Shown here: one piece after another, positions 1 to 9,485 of the stretch
Numbering within the stretch: position 1 is the first letter of the stretch
Layout: every line of letters begins with the position of its first letter
NCBI GenBank assembly: GCA_022315425.1
Contig: JAIUPT010000042.1
Coordinates: 1,054,001 to 1,118,000 of the forward strand
DNA: 64,000 nucleotides
Direction: 5' to 3'
Origin: Pseudevernia furfuracea
Taxonomy: Eukaryota > Ascomycota > Lecanoromycetes > Lecanorales > Parmeliaceae
The notes under the pieces: generated by a model
Told to the model about the DNA's origin: nothing
The model's input: only the letters and a program-made list of their open reading frames with translations
The model's database searches: none
Made by a program: the position numbers and the translations under genes

Positions 1-1
1 G

Positions 2-415
2 ACGCAACTCTGCATTCAGAAGGCGTCCGAGAGTGACGAGGACGATACAGGAGACGAAAACTCTCAGCAGCTTGACGAGGATGATCCCAGTGAAGCAATG
101 TCCCAACATCATGAAGAAACAAGTCAGAAAAATTCATTCCGCTGTATCTACTGCCAAAAAGACCTCAGCAGCATAGGACATCTACGACGACACATGGCCA
201 AACATGACATTGCCCGCCGTACGTGCTCAATATGCGGCCAAGTCCTTGGGAATCCAAACAGTCGCCGAACTCATGAGGGGAAACATCGGGAGACTGAAAG
301 TCAGCGAATTGACAGACTTCGAAAGGTGAAAGTGGCGAGAGATCAGGTTCGGGGTGGTCAGAATGTGCCACGGCAGTACCGAGGTAGGAGGAGAGTACCC
401 CAAGTCTTGGAATAG
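2..415 (+). CDS. C2H2 zinc-finger protein, 3' part (5' end outside window)
   Basis: The frame is open from base 2 to the TAG at 413-415, so the gene runs in from the left; the ATG at 98 is internal or an alternative start. Two canonical C2H2 fingers are visible: C-x2-C-x12-H-x3-H around FRCIYCQKDL, and a second around RTCSICGQVL with the same spacing. A strongly acidic stretch (SESDEDDTGDE) precedes them and a basic tail (RQYRGRRRVPQ) follows. Two tandem fingers suggest sequence-specific nucleic-acid binding in the nucleus, but the target cannot be read. The finger spacing makes this a confident coding call; the family is not resolved further because the N-terminus is missing. Confidence 0.8.
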   Translation, partial: TQLCIQKASESDEDDTGDENSQQLDEDDPSEAMSQHHEETSQKNSFRCIYCQKDLSSIGHLRRHMAKHDIARRTCSICGQVLGNPNSRRTHEGKHRETESQRIDRLRKVKVARDQVRGGQNVPRQYRGRRRVPQVLE

Positions 416-853
416 CTCAACAGCAGGATTTTCCACTGGAGTTAGTACTGTCAGGCGTCTTGCTTTTCGCTTCCTTTATTGCTCTGTGTGTGATCCTGGT
501 CTGTTTCTTATTGGCTATTAATGAACGCTAGTGGAGCTGAGGTCCACTGAGATAATTAGACTGCATTTGTTTTGATAGAGCGAAGATAGACATAGAAACC
601 CTAAACTTCCATTGTTTTGAGGCAAAAATACGCCTAGTATTTACATTAGCGCTAGCCTGGTGGTGCAAAGATCACTTCAGGGAGTAAAGGACAGTTCCGT
701 AACCGTTCCAAATTAGCAGCTAAGATTAGTGGCGTTACATAGCGCTGTCGATCATACAGCAACCACTGCATGCTTGCAACGTCATTTTTTTGTATCAAGA
801 ATGACGAGCTTTCGCTCCGAAAGCTGGCGTAAAATCAAAATCATATAAGCAGA
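416..853. other. Intergenic, no gene seen
   Basis: No reading frame with coding character was found. It holds the 3' flank of the zinc-finger gene and the 5' flank of the small gene that starts at 854. A short ATG frame near 801 runs into a stop within 16 codons. Confidence 0.5.
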
Positions 854-1379
854 ATGAACAAGATCAGAGAAGGCTTCCGTTCCAATGCCTCAAAAGCTGA
901 AGTAAGAGCAAAACTACCAAAGCAGAACGAGAAACAAGATAATGATGACTGGGCGAAGTTTGAGGTATTGGACATTTCATCCATCATAAATAGGAGCTAA
1001 AACGAGACATAGACAGATTCAACGTACCTGTGGAAAACCCAGATTTCATTGGACATCAAAACCTCTTGGAGTAACTTACGAGCCGTCGACAAAGATGAGG
1101 CCTTGTTGGTCCTCGAGAAGCAGTGTGGAGGCGTGAACCCCGGTTGGGGAGACTTTAGGCGGCCTCTGATTGAGTGGAGATTGTACAATTTGCATCGAGC
1201 GGCGGTCAAAGCTGAAGGCCGTAGACAAGCTGGCGCCGGTACAACATATTCTCTGATAATATCAAGTCATTAACAAAACTTAACCTACGGGCTCAGCAGA
1301 TATCGCGTCCGCCACCCCGAAGTCACCGACTGCTATATACGACCCAGTGAGAGAAGCATCACGAAATATGCAGCAGTAG
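854..1379 (+). CDS. Small three-exon protein of unknown function (129 aa)
   Basis: Proposed exons are 854-964, 1043-1238 and 1297-1379 (390 bases, 129 residues). Intron 1 (78 bases) has GTATTG and CCCAG ends; intron 2 (58 bases) has GTACAA, a CTTAACC branch site and CTCAG. An alternative acceptor three bases downstream at 1300 would drop one residue. The product is hydrophilic, begins MNKIREGFRSNASK and ends AIYDPVREASRNMQQ, with no signal peptide, membrane segment or motif that I recognise. Support comes from three frames joining cleanly at canonical splice sites rather than from homology. The start is the first ATG in the frame; upstream exons cannot be excluded. Function unknown. Confidence 0.5.
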
Positions 1380-1716
1380 GATTGGATTTGGTGGTAGACA
1401 GTAGGATGCCATTGGACTGTATCTGGGACTGCGAAAAAAAGACTTGCTGTTTCGCGAATTAATCTATTCGATCCATGTTCCTGAGAAGCCCATCACCCCC
1501 TGTAGATGAATGTGTACCGTAGTGCTCGATTTAGTTGATCAGGAGAGAGTGACGGCAGCAGTGTGATCGCGCATTGTTTGAATATGAATGCTTGGCGCCA
1601 CCCGCGAAAATAGATTCCAGTTACCATTTCTTCAACCACACAAAGTGAATTTCCAATTTCGATTACTCACAGCTACCGCGAGTCATTTACAATCGGCTCA
1701 TCAAACTCTCCACACC

Positions 1717-2410
1717 ATGGTAAACCCCTCCGCCGCCGCCTCTCGCATCACACTAACATTTCCCCCCACCACAGGCACCCAAAACCCTCCCCCCCATCGC
1801 CAAACAAAACCTCATCCTAACATACTTGCACAATTCTCGCACCGCTCACTCGATCAAAGAGCTCGAGAAAGCTCTCCCGTCCGTCGCCTCCATTAACGGC
1901 ATGCAAGTCAAAGACTACCTCCAAGCCCTGAGCGACGAAGGCAAGATCCGAGTCGAGAAGATCGGCAGCGGGAACTGGTACTGGAGCTTCCTGTCCGAGG
2001 AAAAACGGAGCCGCGACAATGCGTTGGGGAAGCTGAAAGAAGAATTGGCCAAGGTTGAGGGATCCCTGGGGGAGTTGGAAGAAAAGGTTAGGGAGGCGAG
2101 TGAGAAGAAAGGGGAGGATGGGAAGGATAGAGGGAAGTTGGTCAGTGCGAAATTGGAGTTTGACAGGGAGGTTGGAGTGTTGAGGAAGGAGTTGGAGGGG
2201 TATAAGGATGGGGATCCGGGAGAGGTGGAGAGGAGGCGCAAGGAGATTAAGGGGCTGCAGGCTAGGGCGGAGGTGTGGACTGATAACATTGGGATATTGG
2301 AGGGTTATATGTTGAATCTGATGGGTGGCGATAGGGAGAAGTTGGATGGGATAAAGAAAGAGCTTTATGGAGACGAGTATGTTGAAGGAGAGGGGCTGAA
2401 GGAATTGTAG
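1717..2410 (+). CDS. MND1: Mnd1, meiotic recombination accessory factor
   Basis: Exon 1 is only the start codon (1717-1719). A 55-base intron (1720-1774, CACTAAC branch, ACCACAG end) follows, then exon 2 at 1775-2410, giving 212 residues, the family's usual length. The N-terminus (APKTLPPIAKQNLIL, then HSIKELEKALPS and INGMQVKDYLQAL) is the winged-helix region typical of Mnd1. WYWSF follows, then a long charged coiled coil (about residues 75-150). Mnd1 pairs with Hop2 and stimulates Dmc1/Rad51 strand invasion in meiosis; that is family knowledge. Without the one-codon first exon, the frame has no plausible ATG before the conserved region, which is why this start was chosen. Hop2 is not in the window. 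Confidence 0.93.
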
Positions 2411-4173
2411 GTGGGATTCGGACATGGAGATGGTGAGCAGGCTAGCCCTATGGCTTTTTTGTACCACAGACTGCATGATTACACTTAGCTTGGTGAGGTG
2501 GCGAAGAAAGGTAGTCGCGAAATATGAATGGGCTGTTGAGGGCGCTTTCTCCGATTGCCGCGGCGTCGCAATTTTGCTCAGCGGCAGCTTTGCCCAATAT
2601 CTTTCTCCACCTCTCTGCATTTCCCTGACAATTGTACCAACAGCCTTAAGAATTGAAAGACGCATCACGGGATGTTCGGCTTGCCGGCTCGATCATCATT
2701 CCATGAGGGAATATGAAAGCTAGAACCCTCAATGACAGACTAATCGTTTGATCGTCTAAGAAGATTGAGCGGACCTGGCACTACAAAGGGCCTCATGTAC
2801 AGTTTGCGGCCAAGGTAGTCGTGGAAGCCCATTGGGAGTGAGTATATCATAAATCATTGTGATGTCTTTGGCTTCTAGGTCTAATTCACGACTTACGAAA
2901 GCTCCTCCGACAGCTGTTACTTCCCCCTGAGCTAGAAAATGGTCGAGTTTTGTATTCTTTTTTGCTCCCCCTTTCGCTGTTGCTCAATGATTGAGTCTGC
3001 CCCCCTCTCTTTTTCTTGCCAAAAATATCTCTTCAAAAACGTCCTGGTTGAAATCGGCGTTCTCGCACATCAGCTAGGAGATCTCATGCATATGGTACGG
3101 CCAATGCTTGCCTGTCTGGCAGATCTTTGCAGGCCGCTGATTTGATGATCATGCCAAGGATCCCCGGTGGCCATAAACACCGCCTTGGGGTCTCTTCATG
3201 GTTTATCCTTATCTTTGCCCCTCTTATATGCATGTATGATGCACACCCGGTCTCAAACTTTCTCTGTCTACTGTGTTTGTTTTGAGGCAGAAACAGCAGC
3301 GGGACGCACGCAAGACGATGTGAGAAGCCCTGAAGTTCCTAAAAAACAGTGGCTATCCTCGACTACAAGAAACCTCATGAACATTTGCAACGTCGAGCAT
3401 CCGCCTAGAGTCCGCATAAAGACCATGGAACCCGCTGCAACAACAAGTGAATGTTCTGCCCTTCATTCCGAATCCATTATACGGACCTTGATCTCAACTG
3501 CAGCTGCCTGATCTAGCCTCGCGAAGAACTAAGAGCTCAGCAGAGACTGCGGCGATCTTCCATCCGGGCCTTGATCGCAACGCGGATCGCTCGCCTGCGC
3601 CCTCAACATTTCCGCGTGCTCTTCCGTGCCCAATTCCTCGTCTCCGTGCATCAACGGCCTTGGATGACAAGTCAAACCCAGGACATAGCTTGGAGATTTT
3701 GCCCAAAATGTTCCCTTTGTTTGATCAAAGATGAAGATCAAATCGAGACATTCGCAAACTATAACTAGGCAAGGAGATTCATGCGCGAGAGGGGTGAAGA
3801 ATATTCTAGTCAACAGGGTGGACGAGGACGGGTGCTGAATGGAAGAGCACGAGATCTGGAGCGGAGGGAAGATAAGTTGGATTGAACACGGAGAGACGGA
3901 ATAGGCTTTTAGTAAGCAGCGCAGTAAGAGAGGCTGAAACTGTTGTTGATTGAGATGCATGCTTTACGTGACCAAGAGTAAGGGGTTGAATCACTGCAGG
4001 AGTCGATTGCTTGCGCCCGAGAGGATATGAAGCATACCCGCGGGCATGGAGCCTGACTAACAATGCAGAAGGATTGCAGGCTGGCATAGCGATATTCAAA
4101 GGTAGGTAAAACTAAACGCAGTATATGCTAGAAACGTGAAAATGGCAATCTCCTGCCCTTGCTCGATTCTCTA
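2411..4173. other. Gene-poor stretch, 1.8 kb
   Basis: Several unspliced frames of 60-143 codons occur on both strands, the longest on the minus strand at 3529-3960. None shows a domain, a signal peptide or splice sites extending it. I see no supported gene. Confidence 0.4.
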
Positions 4174-5008
4174 CTACGCACCCTCCATCCTGAAGAGCAA
4201 AACCCATAATCTCCAGCGCCGACGGGGCTTACTTAAATCCCTCACTTCTGAAAATAAGCCACATACTTTATCATCGTCAAGCAGCACAAGAGCAGCCGTG
4301 TCAGCAATCTGACTAATGATATTCACTGTGACGGATACCAAGCCGGTAAAGGTCGCCGGGAAAGTCGTATTGCTGTAATGATCAACGGGTCCTCCGGAAG
4401 TGACCGCCGCGTCGTGGACGAGTTTGACGACGTACCTTTCGACCACTAGTGTTGTCTTCGGGCCAGCGATTCCAGCTAATTATTGTGACGAAGTAAAGTA
4501 TGTTTGCTGGCTTGATTCAAAGATGGGCCGTCCCGAATGAACCCGAAGCTACCTAGACTGTTCTTGAGGTTACCATCCACACACCATTGCGCCCTTGTGG
4601 ACATGTAGGATGTATTCGGAGGAACGGTGATATCATCTCAAGGCTATGCCCGCGCAGGTGCCCGCTTTTCAGGTTGTATCCCCGCGGTATGGTCTTCGAG
4701 GACTGGAGATCACGATGCTTATGACGGGAAACTGATGTAGCTAGCGCCTGAATGGCGTTCCTTCTCCATGCTTCATGGAGTTCTTTCAATTCGGAAGAGT
4801 TCGATTTGGCAATACCTTCGCTCGAAGGCCTCTTTTCCCGGTCGAGGCACCCATAGTCTTGTTGGTCGTGAATAACGTGGCGTAACCGTGAGAGAATGAT
4901 CCTGCGCTCATGGGAGGCTGGAATGCGCTGGCGTTTTTTCCGATCGTAGTGAGCTTTATGAGTCGAAGACAATCTTGGAGAAGAAGATAAGGCAGTGATT
5001 GAGGACAT
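4174..5008 (-). CDS. Possible two-exon hypothetical protein
   Basis: Two minus-strand frames look coding. One starts with ATG at 5008 (MSSITALSSSPRLSSTHKAH) and runs 151 codons to 4553; it is basic and rich in Arg, Lys and His. The second, 4174 to about 4465, contains a smooth hydrophobic/acidic pattern (VSVTVNIISQIADTAALVLL). The second frame opens exactly at a TTAG acceptor and needs one base from an upstream exon. The only donor in the right phase is GTGTGG within the first frame, which is weak. They may be one spliced gene, two genes, or chance frames. No family recognised. Confidence 0.3.
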
Positions 5009-5533
5009 TGTGGATGGATTTCACACATTCCAAGCCTACAAGGACAAAAGCTCCTGGCTTGATCACTTTCTTACTCTTTATCTTCCGTGAGCTTATGAAA
5101 GGATGGAATTCAAGCCCAAGACGTCCGCCGATACAAAAGTCATCGGTGTCTGTTGTCCAGATAAAATCCCTTCAAGGCAGCGATGCATTGAAACAGAACT
5201 CACAATTTCATCCCCAAGTGTCCAAAACCTATTATGGTTTCCGCAAACGGTTACAGATCAAAGGACTCTACATCGCAACTCTGGTGAGGGTATGAAAGCG
5301 GAGCGGTTTGACTTGTCATGCATTGGAATGTGAAGTGGACGCGCTAGCTTCTTTCAAAAACAACTGTAGTTTTTGCCTTTGTTCCGCTGCTTGCAGCCAA
5401 ACAACGCCTTTGGAAGCTGCCAGAATGGACTCTCCCCATAAGACCAGCATGAAGCGCTTCCATATCAACTCTTGCATTTTAGCGAGATCGAATACCGGCG
5501 CCGTTCGCCTTTGGAAACGCACCATCTGCCTCA

Positions 5534-7216
5534 ATGCCTGTCGAGACTCGTGCCATGAAGAGGGCGCGAGAGGCGCGAGAGGCGCAGGGAGGTAACCATG
5601 CAGCGGCGACAGCAGCAGCAGCGACGACGACCACTACTGCACCTCGGGCTCCACGAAAGAGACCAACAGGGTCGAAAGGCGAAAAAGGGACGAAGAGCAA
5701 GGGCAAATTAAAAGGCAAAAAGGGCGTGGATAAGGTGCAAAAAAGCACTAAGGCGAAGAAGGTTGGAGTTAAAGCGGTCCGGAAAGCGAAGCAGAAGACC
5801 AAGGGCAAGAAAGAGGCCGACAAGGATGAGGTGGAGGATCAAGATCTAGAACTCGATCCCGAACCCGAATCAGAACCAGTCAGCAAAGGGAAGGGAAAGG
5901 CTAACAAAGTGGCTGACGAGGATGAGGTGGAGAATCAAGAACCAAAACGAATCAGCAAGGGGAAGGCAAAGGGCAAGGAAGTGGTCGACAGGGTTCAAAA
6001 AGGCACCCAGACCAAGAAACGTGGAATCAAAGCGGTCTGGAAAGCGAAGCAGAAGGCCAAACTCAAGGAAGTGGCCGACAAGGCTGAGCTGAATGATCCA
6101 GAAACTAGTAGCAAAGGGAATGGAAAGGGAAAGGAAAAGGGAAAGGAAGTAGCAGCGGCCAAAGTCAATAAAGCTGAGGCCAGAGAGCTACAAGCGGCCG
6201 ACAAAGTGAAAGGGAAAGGAAAAGAGAAGGCCATAGCTGCGGAAAAGGGAAAGGATGAAATCGTGAAGCGATTCACCCGCGCAGATCTTCAAAAATCAGG
6301 AGCGCTAGAGTCGGACCATCTGGAAATGCCGTCTCTAACTAACGACATCCATCCCATTTGGGCCCTCGAAAAGTTCCGCTTCTGCAGCGGCACCAACAGG
6401 ACCGAACGTGCCAAATCCTACGCCGCCATTTCTCCCGCTCTGCGACTTGTGTCGCTTTGGATCGAGCAGCCGCAATATGAGGACTTTTGGGCCACCATGT
6501 GGCATGGACAGTATGCCAAACCCGGCACCAACGGCAGGCTGCTGCGCATCACTTCACTAAGCGAAGATCAAGCCAAGAGTATCAAAGAGAATAATTCGGG
6601 AAAGCACTTGACATGGAAGGAGTTCCGAGATTTTGCAAGTCTGAAGGAGTTCAAATGCGAGTGGCGGTTCGGGCAGCAAGCCTTGGAGACGTGGGCGGAC
6701 ACGGAAGAAGGGATTGATGGATTCTCAGGATGCGTGACCACCCTCCACGACGACTTTGAGTGGCTCGCCCGCTCTCCGCAATCCAGCACGACCACATCTG
6801 AGCGGCTGAGGTCGTATTTCTTTTTGGCAGTCAACCTGGGTCGCGAGCTTGTCCAGCAAGTCTGTCGATTCAAACACAGAGCTCAATTTGGCGTTACTGT
6901 CGGGCCACTGGATAGGTCTATGGTGTTTTTTCAGTCCCCCAACGGTGCAGGGTTTCAGCTCGACGTCGCATGGGAGAATTTCATGTTCAAAGGACCGATC
7001 CGCCAAATAAACTCGCCAAAGGGTCCGATGGCTCCGGATGGTCTAGCTGTCCATCATGTTAGACTAAAGGACGACTCCCAGAGGCTCTTTATGCCGGTGC
7101 GAGTAGACTGGATCAACGAACAGTTTTCCATGGGCTCTTGGTTTGCCGAAGATTTCGCGTTGCCCGGGCTGCCTGATCGGTCGAACTTTTATGCAAGGGA
7201 GTTGGCCATTAATTGA
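5534..7216 (+). CDS. Lysine-rich repeat protein with uncharacterised C-terminal domain (560 aa)
   Basis: Single uninterrupted frame from ATG 5534 (MPVETRAMKRAREAREAQGG). Residues 1-245 are extremely Lys/Ala/Gly/Glu-rich, nuclear-protein-like, and contain a diverged internal duplication: about residues 64-98 (GVDKVQKSTKAKK...) and 150-186 (VVDRVQKGTQTKK...), both with KAV.KAKQK followed by ADK. Acidic spacers (DLELDPEPESEP) lie between. From about residue 250 the composition changes to an ordinary globular domain with many Trp and Phe. A stretch in it (SYFFLAVNLGRELVQQV) sits where many fungal proteins have a metallopeptidase-like helix, but no HExxH is present. Function unknown; probably a nuclear or nucleic-acid-associated protein by composition. 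I see no introns. Confidence 0.75.
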   Translation: MPVETRAMKRAREAREAQGGNHAAATAAAATTTTTAPRAPRKRPTGSKGEKGTKSKGKLKGKKGVDKVQKSTKAKKVGVKAVRKAKQKTKGKKEADKDEVEDQDLELDPEPESEPVSKGKGKANKVADEDEVENQEPKRISKGKAKGKEVVDRVQKGTQTKKRGIKAVWKAKQKAKLKEVADKAELNDPETSSKGNGKGKEKGKEVAAAKVNKAEARELQAADKVKGKGKEKAIAAEKGKDEIVKRFTRADLQKSGALESDHLEMPSLTNDIHPIWALEKFRFCSGTNRTERAKSYAAISPALRLVSLWIEQPQYEDFWATMWHGQYAKPGTNGRLLRITSLSEDQAKSIKENNSGKHLTWKEFRDFASLKEFKCEWRFGQQALETWADTEEGIDGFSGCVTTLHDDFEWLARSPQSSTTTSERLRSYFFLAVNLGRELVQQVCRFKHRAQFGVTVGPLDRSMVFFQSPNGAGFQLDVAWENFMFKGPIRQINSPKGPMAPDGLAVHHVRLKDDSQRLFMPVRVDWINEQFSMGSWFAEDFALPGLPDRSNFYARELAIN

Positions 7217-7791
7217 GACAACGGTCTTGGGAGGAAAGCCATGTAGAAGGCGTATATTGGTGATGTATTAGAGATGGTATTCTGTGCTTCATTGCTCTTA
7301 AGTCTTCAAGGTACACGGTGATTCCGGGCGTCTATTCAGTCTTTAGTGTTAATTGTCATAACTGTTTCCACACGCATGCTTTTCCACATCCTACGGAGTC
7401 TTCCTCGAGTAGATGAATGACGATTCTCATGGCCTATTCCCAAGGATCCGGTAAGCACGCCCGGAGGTGTTGTGAGACTATGGAAACGCACATTCTTTCT
7501 TCGAGCCTGGTGTTTTGGCTGACCCTGGATCTGACGAGCGCTCAATTCGAATAACACTGAATCAAGTCGGCAAAGAATTTCTGTAACACACTTGCCATTA
7601 ACAACACTCCATTTGCGAAAGTCACTTCCATCGCGTTGAGTTCTCACAACACTAGAAAATCTGTTGTATAGTCATCACGTACAATAACATTCCTTCGATT
7701 GAACCAAATTTCAAATCCAACTCCAGTCACGAACTCCACTATTCAAAAACGCCAGACAGCTCGTCATCCAGTCTACCATCCGGCAGACAGG
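7217..7791. other. Intergenic, no gene seen
   Basis: This is the 3' flank of the lysine-rich gene and the promoter and leader of the F-box gene. The frame of the F-box gene stays open upstream of its ATG to about 7699 but has no earlier ATG. Confidence 0.45.
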
Positions 7792-8796
7792 ATGCCACCC
7801 ACCATAGCCTTTCCAGATGACAAGTCAGAGACCTCGTCTTCGTCAGACAGCACAGTGTCTGATATAGCAGAGTCGTTAAGCTCAGTGGCTCTACTCGACC
7901 CAACCAAGGAGCCAAAGACCATCACAGATCTTCCACCAGAAGTCATTCTCCAGATCTACAGGCATCTCCATAGTCCTTCCGAAATCATAGCACTAAACAG
8001 TACCTCACGGATGTATAAATGGATCTGGCGGATGAACGCGGCCTCAATTTCCGGTGCAGTGCTCTCTCGAACCATCGAATGCTACAACAGCGCGCTCAAG
8101 CTCTTCGAGGTTGAAGAACGGGTGAAACAGATCCATTGCACCAGACTTCCCCAACCGGCAGCTCTAAAACGGATGCGCATAGCGCAGATTCAAGCGCGAG
8201 ACGTCGTCCTGCAAGGCCGCCGCAATGATTGTTACGATCACATCTCAAGTGATACTGTTTATCGTGGAGTCCTCGACCGCAACAATGAACTGCTCTGCGC
8301 GGCCAGGAATGCGTCATATTTGCTCAAGCTGATTGAGAACAGAGTGGTACACAGTGGCGGAACATCACTGGATGACTTCAACGGCCAGATCGTCCCATCC
8401 AGTCAAGATATCGTTGTTGCGTATCATGAAGTGATAATCCTCATACGCTTGAGATTCCTTGAAGCGATGGAGGCTCGCTTGAGGACCATGGGGAAAGAGA
8501 AGATCCGAAAGATGTTGTATGTGGCGACATACCTTTTGTGTGATTGTCCCGACAAGGATAAGATTCGACTGGGCATCTCACGCGGCGTCGCTTTCCGCGT
8601 GCTTCCTTGGAGTTGGGCGGTTGACGAGTGGGATTTGGTTTTCAGACCGAGGTGCCATGTGATTGTTTATGCCAGGAGGGCTTTCTTCGCGATTGCGGAT
8701 GCGGTCGGAGAAGCCCGCATTCCATCTTACCTACTCGACAACCGATCAGGATGTCATGGAGACTGCGAAGATTTTGGAAAAACGGAGGCGAAGTAA
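7792..8796 (+). CDS. F-box protein (334 aa)
   Basis: Unspliced frame from ATG 7792 to TAA 8794-8796. After a Ser/Asp-rich N-terminus, an F-box is visible at about residues 43-85: TITDLPPEVILQIYRHL followed by SEIIALNSTSRMYKWIWR. The remaining 250 residues are alpha-helical-looking with no recognisable repeats. The F-box binds Skp1 and places the protein in SCF ubiquitin ligases; the substrate-binding part is unassigned. The open frame continues about 31 codons upstream without an ATG, so 7792 is the first usable start. The window also has two decayed F-box sequences (18.4 and 38.4 kb), suggesting a turning-over family. Confidence 0.8.
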   Translation: MPPTIAFPDDKSETSSSSDSTVSDIAESLSSVALLDPTKEPKTITDLPPEVILQIYRHLHSPSEIIALNSTSRMYKWIWRMNAASISGAVLSRTIECYNSALKLFEVEERVKQIHCTRLPQPAALKRMRIAQIQARDVVLQGRRNDCYDHISSDTVYRGVLDRNNELLCAARNASYLLKLIENRVVHSGGTSLDDFNGQIVPSSQDIVVAYHEVIILIRLRFLEAMEARLRTMGKEKIRKMLYVATYLLCDCPDKDKIRLGISRGVAFRVLPWSWAVDEWDLVFRPRCHVIVYARRAFFAIADAVGEARIPSYLLDNRSGCHGDCEDFGKTEAK

Positions 8797-9485
8797 TGGT
8801 TTCGCTGGCGGCCGATGGCCGCAACATCTGTCGTTTTTGAGAATTCAAAGAGCTCCTAGAGGCAGCGAGGGAAACGACCATATGGGTACACTATCTAGTC
8901 CTTGCGGTGTCGCGATTTGAATTGCTGCTGCATAGAATTAACTGTTTCAGATTGCATACAACCGGTTCGCCAATGACTCCAGGCTTTTTTTGACGCCAGT
9001 AAGCTACTGGCTCAGAGGGAGTGTATACACTTTTGAGCAACTAAATGTGTCACTTGTTCGTGTACGATATATGTAAGAGGGAAAGTGCAAACCGCCAAGG
9101 ATTTGCACTTCGAGAAAATTAAGCTAGACCCAAACGGTTTATCAGATAAGATTGGCCGTCATTTGCTTGGCAATAATGTGGGAGCCATGCAAGCGATTCA
9201 AATTTGACGCCAACAGCTTTCCTCCTTAAGGAACAAAACATAAATTGCAACACCATGATTTCAGCGTCGTTGGTAATTCAACCTAATACATCATCTTATT
9301 AGTATTGCCCCAACACATCCTGGACTAAGGTTGTTCAACTTGCTTATTTGCGCGAGGCTCGAGGCCCCCCCATATCTTCACAGCTCCTCAACGAGATTCG
9401 AAGATTCTCCTATTCACAGATAGAAAGCGAGAGTTCTTAGTACGCAATAACTATTCTCAGCAACGGTCAGTTGCGCTTCAAGAAG
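8797..9485. other. Intergenic, no gene seen
   Basis: No coding-like frame was found on either strand. It contains the promoter of QNS1, whose ATG is at 9486. Confidence 0.5.

Noticed and set aside
1817..2668. 283-codon minus-strand frame over MND1
   Set aside because: Antisense shadow of the Mnd1 coding sequence; Leu/Pro/Ser-rich as expected for the complement.
3236..3511. Plus-strand frame with several cysteines
   Set aside because: No signal peptide or recognisable motif, and the frame is contained in non-coding-looking sequence.
3529..3960. 143-codon minus-strand ATG frame
   Set aside because: No domain, mixed Pro/Ser/Leu content and no supporting splice sites; it looks like a chance frame in a gene-poor stretch.
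5995..6276. Minus-strand Phe/Ser-rich frame
   Set aside because: Shadow of the Lys/Gly-rich repeat region of the plus-strand gene.
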